Assembly (NCBI GenBank): GCA_027079365.1
Contig: JALWVW010000227.1
Coordinates: 1-15,762 of the forward strand
From: Campylobacteraceae bacterium
GTDB lineage: Bacteria; Campylobacterota; Campylobacteria; Campylobacterales; Sulfurovaceae
DNA length: 15,762 nt
Reading direction: 5' to 3'
Each line of letters starts with the position of its first letter. Position 1 is the first letter of the stretch. Below, one piece after another: positions 1 to 7,619 of the stretch. The translations under genes and the position numbers were made by a program. Below the pieces are notes generated by a model. The model was not told the DNA's origin and ran no database searches. It saw only the letters and a program-made list of their open reading frames with translations.

Positions 1-1
1 C

Positions 2-880
2 AATGCACTAAAGCATATCGATACACCATTTGTACTGGTCAGTGATATCGCCCGTTGCTGTATCGACACAAAGATGATAGAAAGAATCATAGCCAGAAAG
101 GGCGAGGCTGACTGCATCGTCCCTGTGGTAAAAGCAGTCGATACGCTCTACATGGAGGGCAACCCTATAGACCGCGACAGTATACGCATCATCCAAACAC
201 CCCAGCTCAGCAAGGCAGGCTCTCTCAAAAAAGCATTGGCGACTGTGGAGGGCTTCACAGACGAAAGCTCAGCCATCAAGGCAGCAGGAGGAGAAATCCT
301 CTTCGTAAAGGGTTCTTCCAAAGCACATAAGCTCACTACGCAGGATGACCTCAAGAAGCTCCCTTGTCTCATTCCTCCCTCCCCTGAGACCTTTGTAGGT
401 TTTGGGATCGATATCCATCCTTTTGAGGAGGGAAAGACCATGAAGCTCTGTGGTATCACCATCGACAATCCTTTTGGTTTCAAGGCGCACAGCGATGGAG
501 ATGTCGCGATCCACGCACTAATCGATGCACTACTCGGAGCTGCTGGTATGGGTGACATCGGGGAGCTTTTCCCAGACACTGACACTGCCTATGCCGGGGC
601 AGACTCTTCGGTACTACTTCAACAAGTGGTTGCAAAACTCCAAGCCTTTGGCTTCGAGATCGTCAATGTAGATATGACCATACTGGCGCAGATACCCCGA
701 TTGCTTCCTTATAAGCAGGTAATGAGAAAACAGATCGCCTCACTGCTGGAAATTGCGCCTATTAGAACAAATATCAAAGCTACAACAGCTGAGAAGATGG
801 GATTTGTCGGGAGAGAAGAAGGGGTAACTGTTCATGCAGTGGCCTCGCTACAATACTTTAACTGGGAGAAAGCATTATGA
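2..880 (+). CDS. ispDF: Bifunctional IspD/IspF isoprenoid enzyme (MEP pathway), 5' end cut off by the window
   Basis: This cytoplasmic enzyme carries two steps of the MEP isoprenoid pathway: cytidylyl transfer to methylerythritol 4-phosphate (IspD) and formation of the cyclic diphosphate MEcPP (IspF). The reading frame is already open at base 2, where it encodes IspD-like sequence (FVLVSDIARCC), so the true start lies upstream and the first ATG at 74 is internal. The IspD part ends with HKLTTQDDLKKL at about 328-363. The IspF domain starts near 391 with GFGIDIHPF, whose Asp and His are the expected metal ligands, followed by AHSDGD, DIGELFPDTD, AQIPRL and ATTAEKMGFVGREEG. The fused form is common in Campylobacterota and alphaproteobacteria. 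The stop overlaps the next start by ATGA (877-880), so the regulator downstream is probably translationally coupled. Confidence 0.95.
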   Translation, partial: NALKHIDTPFVLVSDIARCCIDTKMIERIIARKGEADCIVPVVKAVDTLYMEGNPIDRDSIRIIQTPQLSKAGSLKKALATVEGFTDESSAIKAAGGEILFVKGSSKAHKLTTQDDLKKLPCLIPPSPETFVGFGIDIHPFEEGKTMKLCGITIDNPFGFKAHSDGDVAIHALIDALLGAAGMGDIGELFPDTDTAYAGADSSVLLQQVVAKLQAFGFEIVNVDMTILAQIPRLLPYKQVMRKQIASLLEIAPIRTNIKATTAEKMGFVGREEGVTVHAVASLQYFNWEKAL

Positions 881-1761
881 AAGTCATTATCGTAGAAAAC
901 GAACTCTATTTGGCACAAAGTATTGCCAGCAAACTGGGGGAGTATGATTTTGATGTAGAGATCTACGGATCGGCGAAAGATGCGATGAAGAGCCATGGTG
1001 ACATCTACCTGCTTTCTACAAGTCTGCCAGGACAAAATGTCCTCCCTCTTATCAACAAAAATAAAGAAAAAATCATCATCCTTATGGTCAACTATATCAA
1101 CAATGATACCGTTGGTGAGCCACTCAAAGAGGGTGCCAAAGACTACATCGTCAAGCCCTTTATGATAGAAGAACTGTTAAGAAAAATAGATCACTATAAT
1201 GAATTTCAGTATCTCAAGGAACAAAACAGATTCTACGAGGAGTACCTAGGTAACCTTCTTTGCGAGATAGATCATCAATGCCAGACGGACAAACTTCCCT
1301 TTTCTGTTATGGTCAGAACCAACTATCTGCGAGCCGTAGATAAATTGGCATTGGATATTAGCAGAAGCAAGGCCTGTGCCTTGGTATTTATCTCTTTGGA
1401 AGAAGAGAACTGGCTGGAGAAAATAGCCTCATTGGGGCAGAACAATATGGGCTACATCATACATCTTGAAAAACTCAAAAAAAATGATAGGGAAACCGTA
1501 TATGCACAACTGGAGGGCAAACGGTTTCTTTTGACCTGCACCTCTGAGACGATAGAATCTCCCTTTGAAACCATTACTGTCAATTCAGGAAGCAAACTCT
1601 ATGATCAGAATGATGTACTCACTATTGACGAGTATGTGCAGTACATTGTCAAGAACTTTCAGTACAAGTTCCCTGATACCGAACTTTCCAAAAAATTAGG
1701 TATCTCTCGTAAAAGCCTCTGGGAAAAAAGGAAAAAATATGACCTCTTCAAAAAGAAATAA
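877..1761 (+). CDS. cemR: Atypical response regulator of the HP1021/CemR family
   Basis: A 294-residue transcription regulator. Residues 1-107 form a receiver-like domain and the last 28 or so residues (PDTELSKKLGISRKSLWEKRKKY) form a Fis-like helix-turn-helix. The receiver keeps Lys93 (DYIVKPF) but has Ser47 where the phosphorylated Asp should be (DIYLLSTSLPG), VENE instead of the acidic VDDE pocket, and Met70 at the usual Thr/Ser switch. It therefore should not be controlled by classical phosphorylation. Helicobacter HP1021 and Campylobacter CemR share this lack of a phosphoacceptor and have been described as orphan regulators of metabolism, with a redox role reported for HP1021. Four cysteines (129, 135, 167, 221) lie in the middle region. 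No histidine kinase is nearby. The ispDF-regulator-ATP sulfurylase-pgpA order supports orthology. The start overlaps the ispDF stop (ATGA). Confidence 0.85.
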   Translation: MKVIIVENELYLAQSIASKLGEYDFDVEIYGSAKDAMKSHGDIYLLSTSLPGQNVLPLINKNKEKIIILMVNYINNDTVGEPLKEGAKDYIVKPFMIEELLRKIDHYNEFQYLKEQNRFYEEYLGNLLCEIDHQCQTDKLPFSVMVRTNYLRAVDKLALDISRSKACALVFISLEEENWLEKIASLGQNNMGYIIHLEKLKKNDRETVYAQLEGKRFLLTCTSETIESPFETITVNSGSKLYDQNDVLTIDEYVQYIVKNFQYKFPDTELSKKLGISRKSLWEKRKKYDLFKKK

Positions 1762-2929
1762 AACACTCTATATCGACACAGAAGCGCTCTCTACACTGGC
1801 ACTTGTGCAAGAAGGTCTACTCTCTCCTGTCAAGGGACTAATGGGTCAAGAAGAAGCGCGCATTGTAGACGAAACAAAAGCCTACAAAGGGGTACCTTTT
1901 CCCTTCTCTTTTATACTGGCACCCAATGGAGAACAAAACAGAGCCGTACTGCTCTCTGTCAAAAAAAATGAGACTCTCGATCTAATCTGCGATAGCAGGC
2001 AAGTAGGTGAGCTCCGGGTAAACGAGACTTTCGAGATTGATCCTGATGAGAGACTACGGCACATATACGGCACGACAGATACCTCGCACCCCGGTGTCAA
2101 AAATACACTGATGCGCATGGGTGATATAGCTGTTTGTGGGGAATATCATGTTACTTACCCGATCATAGCGGGCAACCGAAAGCGTATTGAGAATATGAAA
2201 CAAAAAACTGGGGCACACAGCATCTCTTCCATGGTCCTCTCTGCCAATCCTCTCAATCGCGTACATGAGCGAATGATCCGTAGGGTACTGGACGAGAATG
2301 ATCTATTGGTCATCTTCCTGCGCAAACCATTTACGGAAGAGGGGTTACAGTATGAGATCAGATACAATGCACTCAAAACATTCATAGATACCTTTTTAGC
2401 TAGAAACAAAGTACTAATCATCCCTTTTGAAAATACCTATATCTTCGCTGGATACAATGAACTCATCCTAGATGCCCTACTCGCTGCCAATTATGGTTGT
2501 GACCAGTTAGTCATTGGCGAAAATCATGGAGGTTTGGGTCTCTACTACAACCAAAATGTATTAAGTTCCGTGTTTGATGAATGCAAAAATATTGATATTG
2601 ATATCAAGATCTTCGATGAATATGTCTATTGCGATATCTGTAAAACCCTGGTCAATACCAAGACTTGTCCCCATGGCCAGCACCACCATGTACACTATCA
2701 TTCCGACTCCATCCTGAAGCTCATGCAGAGTGGACTGGTTCCTCCAGCACTGCTAGTTCGCAAAGAGATCTCCGCCAGTATTCTGGCGGCACTGTTTCCC
2801 AACCGTTTTGACAATCTTCAGGAGCTTTACTACTCTCTGATGCCTGGCACGGGGCTGATTGAACAGCAGAGCGAAGAACAATTCTATGCCAATCTCATCA
2901 AGTTACATAGCACCAGCTCACTCACTTAA
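1739..2929 (+). CDS. ATP-sulfurylase-like protein with degenerate active site
   Basis: A 396-residue homologue of sulfate adenylyltransferase: a PUA-like N-terminal domain (to about residue 160), then the nucleotidyltransferase domain. Motifs can be aligned but are altered. The QxRNPxHxxH motif reads LSANPLNRVH (167-176), losing Gln, Arg and the first His. GRDHAG reads GENHGG (260-265), with Arg to Glu and Asp to Asn. The usual HHPL-type segment reads IFLRKP. NYGC (251-254) and a Cys zinc site (C298, C301, C310) remain, followed by six histidines within 312-321. Databases will probably call it sulfate adenylyltransferase, but ordinary ATP sulfurylase activity is doubtful. The start at 1739 overlaps the regulator by 23 nt and has an AAAGGA ribosome site 6 nt upstream. 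No sulfate reduction or assimilation genes accompany it. C. jejuni Cj1609 occupies the same place, from memory. Confidence 0.8.
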   Translation: MTSSKRNKTLYIDTEALSTLALVQEGLLSPVKGLMGQEEARIVDETKAYKGVPFPFSFILAPNGEQNRAVLLSVKKNETLDLICDSRQVGELRVNETFEIDPDERLRHIYGTTDTSHPGVKNTLMRMGDIAVCGEYHVTYPIIAGNRKRIENMKQKTGAHSISSMVLSANPLNRVHERMIRRVLDENDLLVIFLRKPFTEEGLQYEIRYNALKTFIDTFLARNKVLIIPFENTYIFAGYNELILDALLAANYGCDQLVIGENHGGLGLYYNQNVLSSVFDECKNIDIDIKIFDEYVYCDICKTLVNTKTCPHGQHHHVHYHSDSILKLMQSGLVPPALLVRKEISASILAALFPNRFDNLQELYYSLMPGTGLIEQQSEEQFYANLIKLHSTSSLT

Positions 2930-2941
2930 GGAAACCATCTT

Positions 2942-3439
2942 ATGACACTACAAAAACTCTTTCTTACTTTCTTTGGTGCCGGGCTCAGCCCCAAGGCACC
3001 AGGTACCATAGGCACACTAGCCGCACTGCCTGTAGGTCTCGTGATCCTCTACTATCTGGGCATGCAGACGCTCTTTTTGGTGACTTTGGTGATCAGTATT
3101 GTCGGGATCTTCGAGATCAACAAATACGAGCGCACCACAGGGATACACGACCATCAGCAAATCGTCATTGATGAAGCGGCAGGCATGTGGCTTTCTCTCA
3201 TGATCGCACTCTCGACTGCATCACAGATGCATTACCCTTATGCGGAGGTTTCTGCTGTTATACTAAGCTTTTTGGCATTTAGACTGTTTGATATCTGGAA
3301 ACCCTCCACCATAGGAAAGATTGACAGAGATGTCAATGGAGGACTCGGTGTAATGGGAGATGATATCCTCGCCGGTATCGCAGGTGGACTGCTTAGTGCA
3401 ATCATTCTGCTTGGTGCTGGAACGCTCTTCTCTCTCTAG
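2942..3439 (+). CDS. pgpA: Phosphatidylglycerophosphatase A
   Basis: A 165-residue inner-membrane enzyme that dephosphorylates phosphatidylglycerol phosphate to phosphatidylglycerol. Family signatures are clear: GAGLSPKAPGTIGTL (12-25), VIDEAAGMW (75-83), FRLFDIWKPSTIGKIDRD (113-130) and GVMGDDILAG (136-145), whose Asp residues fit the metal-dependent active site of PgpA. Three to four hydrophobic helices are visible (about 28-56, 84-112 and 141-163). The start is preceded by AAGGAA about 9 nt upstream. It follows the ATP-sulfurylase-like gene after 12 nt and is probably the last gene of the ispDF-regulator transcript. The convergent malic enzyme gene ends 46 nt further on. Confidence 0.93.
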   Translation: MTLQKLFLTFFGAGLSPKAPGTIGTLAALPVGLVILYYLGMQTLFLVTLVISIVGIFEINKYERTTGIHDHQQIVIDEAAGMWLSLMIALSTASQMHYPYAEVSAVILSFLAFRLFDIWKPSTIGKIDRDVNGGLGVMGDDILAGIAGGLLSAIILLGAGTLFSL

Positions 3440-3487
3440 GAAGCTCGGACTTATCTGACGGTCAAGTATGAGTCCGACAGTCTCCTA
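3437..3487. terminator. Possible bidirectional hairpin terminator between convergent genes
   Basis: An inverted repeat fills the gap between pgpA and the malic enzyme gene. The core is CGGACT (3446-3451) pairing with AGTCCG (3471-3476), extended inward by a TAT/ATG stretch (one G-T wobble). An outer arm TAGGA (3437-3441) pairs with TCCTA (3483-3487), and these outer arms contain the two stop codons. There is no T-run on either side, so intrinsic termination is uncertain. Confidence 0.4.
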
Positions 3488-4762
3488 AGCTGGATGTTTC
3501 TGCGTTTTATACACTAGCTCACGCAGATGCGTACGATACTCAGTATAGTCAAAATCTTCTACTCTGGCAACCCCATCCTCTACTGCCTGTTGCGCGACAG
3601 CGGAAGCCACCCAAATCAATACCTCTTTGTTAAATGGAAGTGGAATAATATGTTTCTTGCCATATACAATCTCGTCCATATGATAGGCCGCCTTGACATA
3701 GTAGGGCACAGGCTCTTTGGCTAAAGTTGCCAAAGCTTTGGCAGCAGCCAGTTTCATATTTTCAGTGATCTTCCTGGCACGCACATCCAGTGCCCCCCTG
3801 AAGATGAAAGGAAAGCCCAGCACATTGTTGATCTGATTGGGGTAGTCGCTTCTCCCCGTACCTACGATTGCATCATCTCTCACTTCTGCGACCTCTTCTG
3901 GTGTGATCTCTGGCACAGGATTTGCCAAGGCGAAGATCACTGGATGGGGAGCCATTTTGGCAACCATCTCTTTGGTCAGTACTCCTGCTTTACTAAGCCC
4001 TAAGAACATATCCGCATTTTCTATCACATCGGAGAGTGTTTCATATGCTGTATCCGCAGCAAACTCTTGCTTGTATTTATTGAGGTCATTTCTGCTTGTG
4101 CGAATCACCCCTTTGGAGTCACAGACATAGAGATGCTTGACACCAAGGTTACGGTACATTTTGGCACAGGCCAGCCCTGCAGCACCAGCACCATTGATGA
4201 CCACCCTCACCTCTCTTATTTTTTTATCAGTCAATTCTGCCGCATTCATGAGCGCAGCCGAGGTAATAATCGCCGTACCATGCTGATCATCATGAAATAC
4301 AGGAATATCCAACATCTCCTGTAGCTGCTTCTCTATCTCAAAACACTTGGGCGCTTTGATGTCTTCTAGGTTGATACCGCCAAATGTGGGCGCGATCGCA
4401 GCAGATGCTGCCACGATCTCTTCTATTTCATGGACATCCATCTCTATATCAAATGCATCCACATCGGCAAACTTTTTAAAGAGTACTGACTTCCCTTCCA
4501 TGACAGGCTTTCCTGCCACAGCACCGATATCTCCCAATCCCAGCACTGCAGAACCATCAGAAATCACTGCAACCAAATTACCCTTATTGGTATATTTGTA
4601 GGCCAAGTCTTCATCTTTTTCTATTTCCAAGCAAGGTATCGCTACACCCGGCGTGTAAGCCAATGAAAGATCCTGCTGTGTCTCACATGCTTTGGTCAGC
4701 TCTATAGCTATCTTGCCACCTTCGTGATACTCAAGTGCTCTTGTTTTACTATCTGTACTCAT
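3485..4762 (-). CDS. maeB: Malic enzyme (NADP-dependent type, short form)
   Basis: A 425-residue malate oxidoreductase (decarboxylating) converting malate to pyruvate, CO2 and a reduced nicotinamide cofactor. Visible motifs: SLAYTPGVAIP with the catalytic Tyr36; SDGSAVLGLGDIGAVAGKPVMEGK with the catalytic Lys at the end (about 91); LEDIKAP (132-138) and VFHDDQHGTA (155-164) for metal and substrate; GAGAAG (191-196) of the Rossmann domain; and FALANPVPEITPEE. The length matches the short form; the C-terminal phosphotransacetylase-like domain of E. coli MaeB is absent. Cofactor preference cannot be read with certainty, so sfcA-like NAD use remains possible. The start has an AGAGGAG ribosome site about 8 nt upstream. 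It is a single gene, divergent from ccoI and convergent with pgpA. Confidence 0.93.
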   Translation of the reverse strand: MSTDSKTRALEYHEGGKIAIELTKACETQQDLSLAYTPGVAIPCLEIEKDEDLAYKYTNKGNLVAVISDGSAVLGLGDIGAVAGKPVMEGKSVLFKKFADVDAFDIEMDVHEIEEIVAASAAIAPTFGGINLEDIKAPKCFEIEKQLQEMLDIPVFHDDQHGTAIITSAALMNAAELTDKKIREVRVVINGAGAAGLACAKMYRNLGVKHLYVCDSKGVIRTSRNDLNKYKQEFAADTAYETLSDVIENADMFLGLSKAGVLTKEMVAKMAPHPVIFALANPVPEITPEEVAEVRDDAIVGTGRSDYPNQINNVLGFPFIFRGALDVRARKITENMKLAAAKALATLAKEPVPYYVKAAYHMDEIVYGKKHIIPLPFNKEVLIWVASAVAQQAVEDGVARVEDFDYTEYRTHLRELVYKTQKHPA

Positions 4763-4795
4763 ATTTTCTCTCCTCTGCTTGATTAAGGTTGCGAA

Positions 4796-4801
4796 ATTGT
4801 A
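4796..4801 (-). promoter_or_regulatory. Candidate -10 element for the malic enzyme gene
   Basis: On the minus strand this reads TACAAT, followed by TT, and would place the transcript start about 27 nt before the maeB start codon. No -35 box is evident, as is usual in Campylobacterota. A second TACAATTT lies at 4890-4885 in the same orientation. Confidence 0.35.
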
Positions 4802-4937
4802 CTCCTATCCGCTTTAAGAGTTGGTTGTATACTGCTATATTCATGCTATGTTTTGAAACTTTCCCCAATAAGTCAATTTTTCAAATTGTACCCATCAATA
4901 TTACTGATTTTTATTGGCTGCACTTTTACTCTTATTT

Positions 4938-4966
4938 TGATAGAATACGCTACTTTAACTCCGGAG
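4938..4966 (+). promoter_or_regulatory. ccoI promoter -10 (extended) and ribosome-binding site
   Basis: TGATAGAAT at 4938-4946, in a T-rich run, is a good extended -10 of the Campylobacterota sigma-70 type. Transcription would begin near 4953. GGAG at 4963-4966 sits 6 nt before a TTG codon at 4973. Together they indicate that ccoI starts at 4973 and not at the TTG at 4853, which would lie upstream of the promoter. Confidence 0.55.
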
Positions 4967-4972
4967 CACTCT

Positions 4973-7381
4973 TTGGCACAAGTTTCATGTACTCACTGTC
5001 ACCTCACATTCGATGAATCCGTGATGATCATCGAGAAGGATCAGGAGGAAACACGCTATTTTTGTTGCAAGGGGTGCGAAGGTGTCTATCATCTCCTTCA
5101 GGATGAAGGACTTGATACCTTTTATGAAAAACTTGGCAACCAAACTCTGCATCCCGCTACCCAGAGCGATGATGATCTTAGCCGCTTTGATCTAGAAGGG
5201 TTCAAAAATAAATATATCAAAACCAACAGTGATGGGTTCAACGAAATCAGCCTCATCATCGAAGGCATCCATTGTTCTGCCTGCGTCTGGCTCAATGAGA
5301 AGGTGTTGCACCAGACAGAAGGCATCATAGAAGCCACCATCAACTACTCCAATAACAAAGCCAAAGTTGTCTGGGATGAAGAGGCAATCAAACTCTCTCA
5401 GATTATAGAGAAGATTCGCTCTATCGGCTACAATGCCTACCCCTACGATGCCTCCCTGCAAGAAGAACGCGGTATCAAGACACGCAATGACTACTATACC
5501 CGTATCCTGGTGGGTGTTTTTGCAACCATGAACATCATGTGGCTGGCTATCGCACAGTATGCAGGCTATTTCTCAGGGATTGAAAAAGAGCATAAAAATA
5601 TCCTGACTATTGCTGAGTTTGTCCTAGCGACCCCTACACTCTTTTATAGCGGATGGATCTTTTTCCGGGGTGCCTACTTTGGTCTCAAAAACCACTTTGT
5701 CAATATGGATCTACTGGTTGCCACAGGAGCATCACTGGCCTACCTCTACTCTATCTATGCCATGATTACCAAACATGGTGAGGTCTATTTTGATTCGGTG
5801 ACAATGATCATCACCTTTATCCTCGTGGGAAAGTACCTGGAGGTACTGAGCAAAAAACAGGCCAGCGATACCTTGGATAAGATCATCGGTACCATGCCCA
5901 CAGAGGCCACCGTCATCAAAGAGGGTGAAAAAGCACTGGTCTCTGTTGAAAATATAGAGATCGATGATATTATCGAGCTCAAACCTGGCGAGAAGGTAGC
6001 CATAGATGGTATCCTAGAGAATAGTGCCGCCTCTTTTGACGAAAGCTCTCTGACAGGAGAAAATGAGCCTGCCTATAAAGCCTCCGGGGACACCATACTC
6101 AGCGGTACCATCTGTCTAGATTCTGTGGTACGTTACCGTGTCACCAAACGCGCAGAGGAGTCACTCCTTCACACAATCACTGAGATGCTCAGTGATTCCA
6201 TCACCAAAAAACCTTATATAGAACAGTTGGCCAATACTATCTCCGGATACTTTTCGCTGACCATTTTAAGTATTGCTCTGGCAACCTATGCCTTTTGGCA
6301 GTGGTATAGTGGCTCCTTTGAAACCGCCCTGATCACTGCAATCGCCGTCATTGTCATCGCCTGTCCCTGTGCTCTGGGTCTGGCAACCCCCATGGCCACC
6401 CTCATCGGAGTCTCGCGTGCTGCCAAACGCGGTATCCTTTTCAAAGAATCCCGCATGCTGGAGACCATGGCGAAAAGTACCCTTCTGGCACTGGACAAGA
6501 CCGGTACCATCACTGAAGGCAAGCCCAGCGTCATCCACCTATATACCTACGATGGGTTTGACCCTGCTCTCCTGCTGGCACTAGTACAGAGCTCCAACCA
6601 CCCTGTCAGCCAGGGCATACAAGAAAAGTTGTACACCGCCTATCCAAACCTTATCCTGCCCTCTCTTACTGACATCAAAAGTATCGATGCCAAAGGTATC
6701 ACAGCCAAAAGCAAAGCACAATCACTGGCAGGCGGCAATGCCTCCTTGATGCACTCGCTGGGCATAGAGACAGAGTTCCAAAGTAAACACACCCTCTTTC
6801 TCTTTGCACAAGAAGGAAAGATCACTGCCGCTATCGAGCTACAAGACCGTATCAAAAAAGCTGCAAAAGAGACGATCCAGGCACTTCAGTCACAAGGGCT
6901 CAAAATCGTCATGCTTACCGGTGACCATGAGGCAAGTGCACACGGCATCGCTAGCAGTGTCGGAATAGAGGCTGTTTATCACTCCCTACTGCCCACAGAC
7001 AAAGCATCTCTAATTGACAGGTTCCATGAAGCGGGAGAGATCGTGGTTATGGCAGGAGACGGGATCAATGATGCCATCGCTTTAGCCAAAAGTGATATCG
7101 CCTGCGCCATGGGAAGTGGCGCAGATATTGCCATAGAGGTGAGTGATGTGGTACTTCTCGATGATAGTCTGGAGCGCCTGGCAGATGCCTTTGAGATCAG
7201 TCAGACTACCTTTAGAACCGTCAAGCAAAATCTTGGCTTCTCTATCCTGTACAATATCGTCACAGTACCTCTGGCAGTCGCGGGCTATGTCACCCCACTG
7301 ATCGCGGCACTCTCCATGAGCCTTAGTTCACTGGTAGTAGTGGCCAATTCAAGCAGAATCAAATTGAGGAGAAAAACATGA
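4973..7381 (+). CDS. ccoI: CcoI/FixI-type copper P-type ATPase for cbb3 oxidase assembly
   Basis: An inner-membrane P1B-type ATPase that exports copper for maturation of cbb3 cytochrome c oxidase. From the TTG start at 4973 it has 802 residues. It opens with a CcoI-type cysteine-rich metal domain (C6-T-H-C9 and CCKGC, 31-35), then an HMA domain (GIHCSAC, Cys101/104). The core has eight predicted membrane helices, the actuator TGE (361-363), the transport motif CPC (464-466), the phosphorylated Asp508 in DKTGT, the HP motif (about 543-544) and GDGIND (695-700). The frame is open back to 4853 and gives a hydrophobic N-terminal extension, which I reject because the promoter and ribosome site lie inside it. 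The last codons overlap ccoS (ATGA), confirming the ccoIS pair. The structural genes ccoNOQP are not in the window. Confidence 0.92.
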   Translation: MAQVSCTHCHLTFDESVMIIEKDQEETRYFCCKGCEGVYHLLQDEGLDTFYEKLGNQTLHPATQSDDDLSRFDLEGFKNKYIKTNSDGFNEISLIIEGIHCSACVWLNEKVLHQTEGIIEATINYSNNKAKVVWDEEAIKLSQIIEKIRSIGYNAYPYDASLQEERGIKTRNDYYTRILVGVFATMNIMWLAIAQYAGYFSGIEKEHKNILTIAEFVLATPTLFYSGWIFFRGAYFGLKNHFVNMDLLVATGASLAYLYSIYAMITKHGEVYFDSVTMIITFILVGKYLEVLSKKQASDTLDKIIGTMPTEATVIKEGEKALVSVENIEIDDIIELKPGEKVAIDGILENSAASFDESSLTGENEPAYKASGDTILSGTICLDSVVRYRVTKRAEESLLHTITEMLSDSITKKPYIEQLANTISGYFSLTILSIALATYAFWQWYSGSFETALITAIAVIVIACPCALGLATPMATLIGVSRAAKRGILFKESRMLETMAKSTLLALDKTGTITEGKPSVIHLYTYDGFDPALLLALVQSSNHPVSQGIQEKLYTAYPNLILPSLTDIKSIDAKGITAKSKAQSLAGGNASLMHSLGIETEFQSKHTLFLFAQEGKITAAIELQDRIKKAAKETIQALQSQGLKIVMLTGDHEASAHGIASSVGIEAVYHSLLPTDKASLIDRFHEAGEIVVMAGDGINDAIALAKSDIACAMGSGADIAIEVSDVVLLDDSLERLADAFEISQTTFRTVKQNLGFSILYNIVTVPLAVAGYVTPLIAALSMSLSSLVVVANSSRIKLRRKT

Positions 7382-7614
7382 GTGGATCGATCATAACGAT
7401 GATGATAGGCATCTCTACCTTCCTTGGAGCCTTGGGGCTGGCAGCCCTCATCTGGGGAATCCGCACCGGGCAGTTTGATGACCAGTCCAAGTTCATAGAC
7501 GGTGCTCGCTTTGACAACGAAGAGGAACTGAGGGATGCCATTCAGATGGAAGAGAAGAAAAAGCGCGCCAAGGCAAAGGCAGAGAAAGAAAAAAACTATA
7601 TGCCTGCAGACTAA
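7378..7614 (+). CDS. ccoS: CcoS cbb3-type oxidase assembly protein
   Basis: A 78-residue small membrane protein needed for maturation of cbb3 oxidase in the bacteria studied. One transmembrane helix (about 4-26) is followed by the family pattern WGIRTGQFDDQSKF, where the FDD motif is typical of CcoS. The lysine- and glutamate-rich tail (about 52-74) is probably cytoplasmic and helical, and makes this protein somewhat longer than many CcoS proteins. The start overlaps the ccoI stop by 4 nt (ATGA), so translation is likely coupled. The gap to the next gene is 5 nt. Confidence 0.9.
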   Translation: MSGSIITMMIGISTFLGALGLAALIWGIRTGQFDDQSKFIDGARFDNEEELRDAIQMEEKKKRAKAKAEKEKNYMPAD

Positions 7615-7619
7615 CTGGT

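Noticed and set aside
148..585. 145-codon minus-strand frame opposite ispDF
   Set aside because: It mirrors IspD/IspF codons, has low-complexity Ser/Pro/Ala content, and no promoter or ribosome site supports it.
2690..2705. His-rich coding stretch as a DNA-level repeat
   Set aside because: The histidine codons are mixed (cac and cat) and not arranged as a tandem unit, so this is a protein feature and not a repeat.
4853..4972. Hydrophobic N-terminal segment with an FIGC lipobox-like pattern in front of ccoI
   Set aside because: It contains the likely promoter and ribosome site for the TTG at 4973, so it is probably untranslated.
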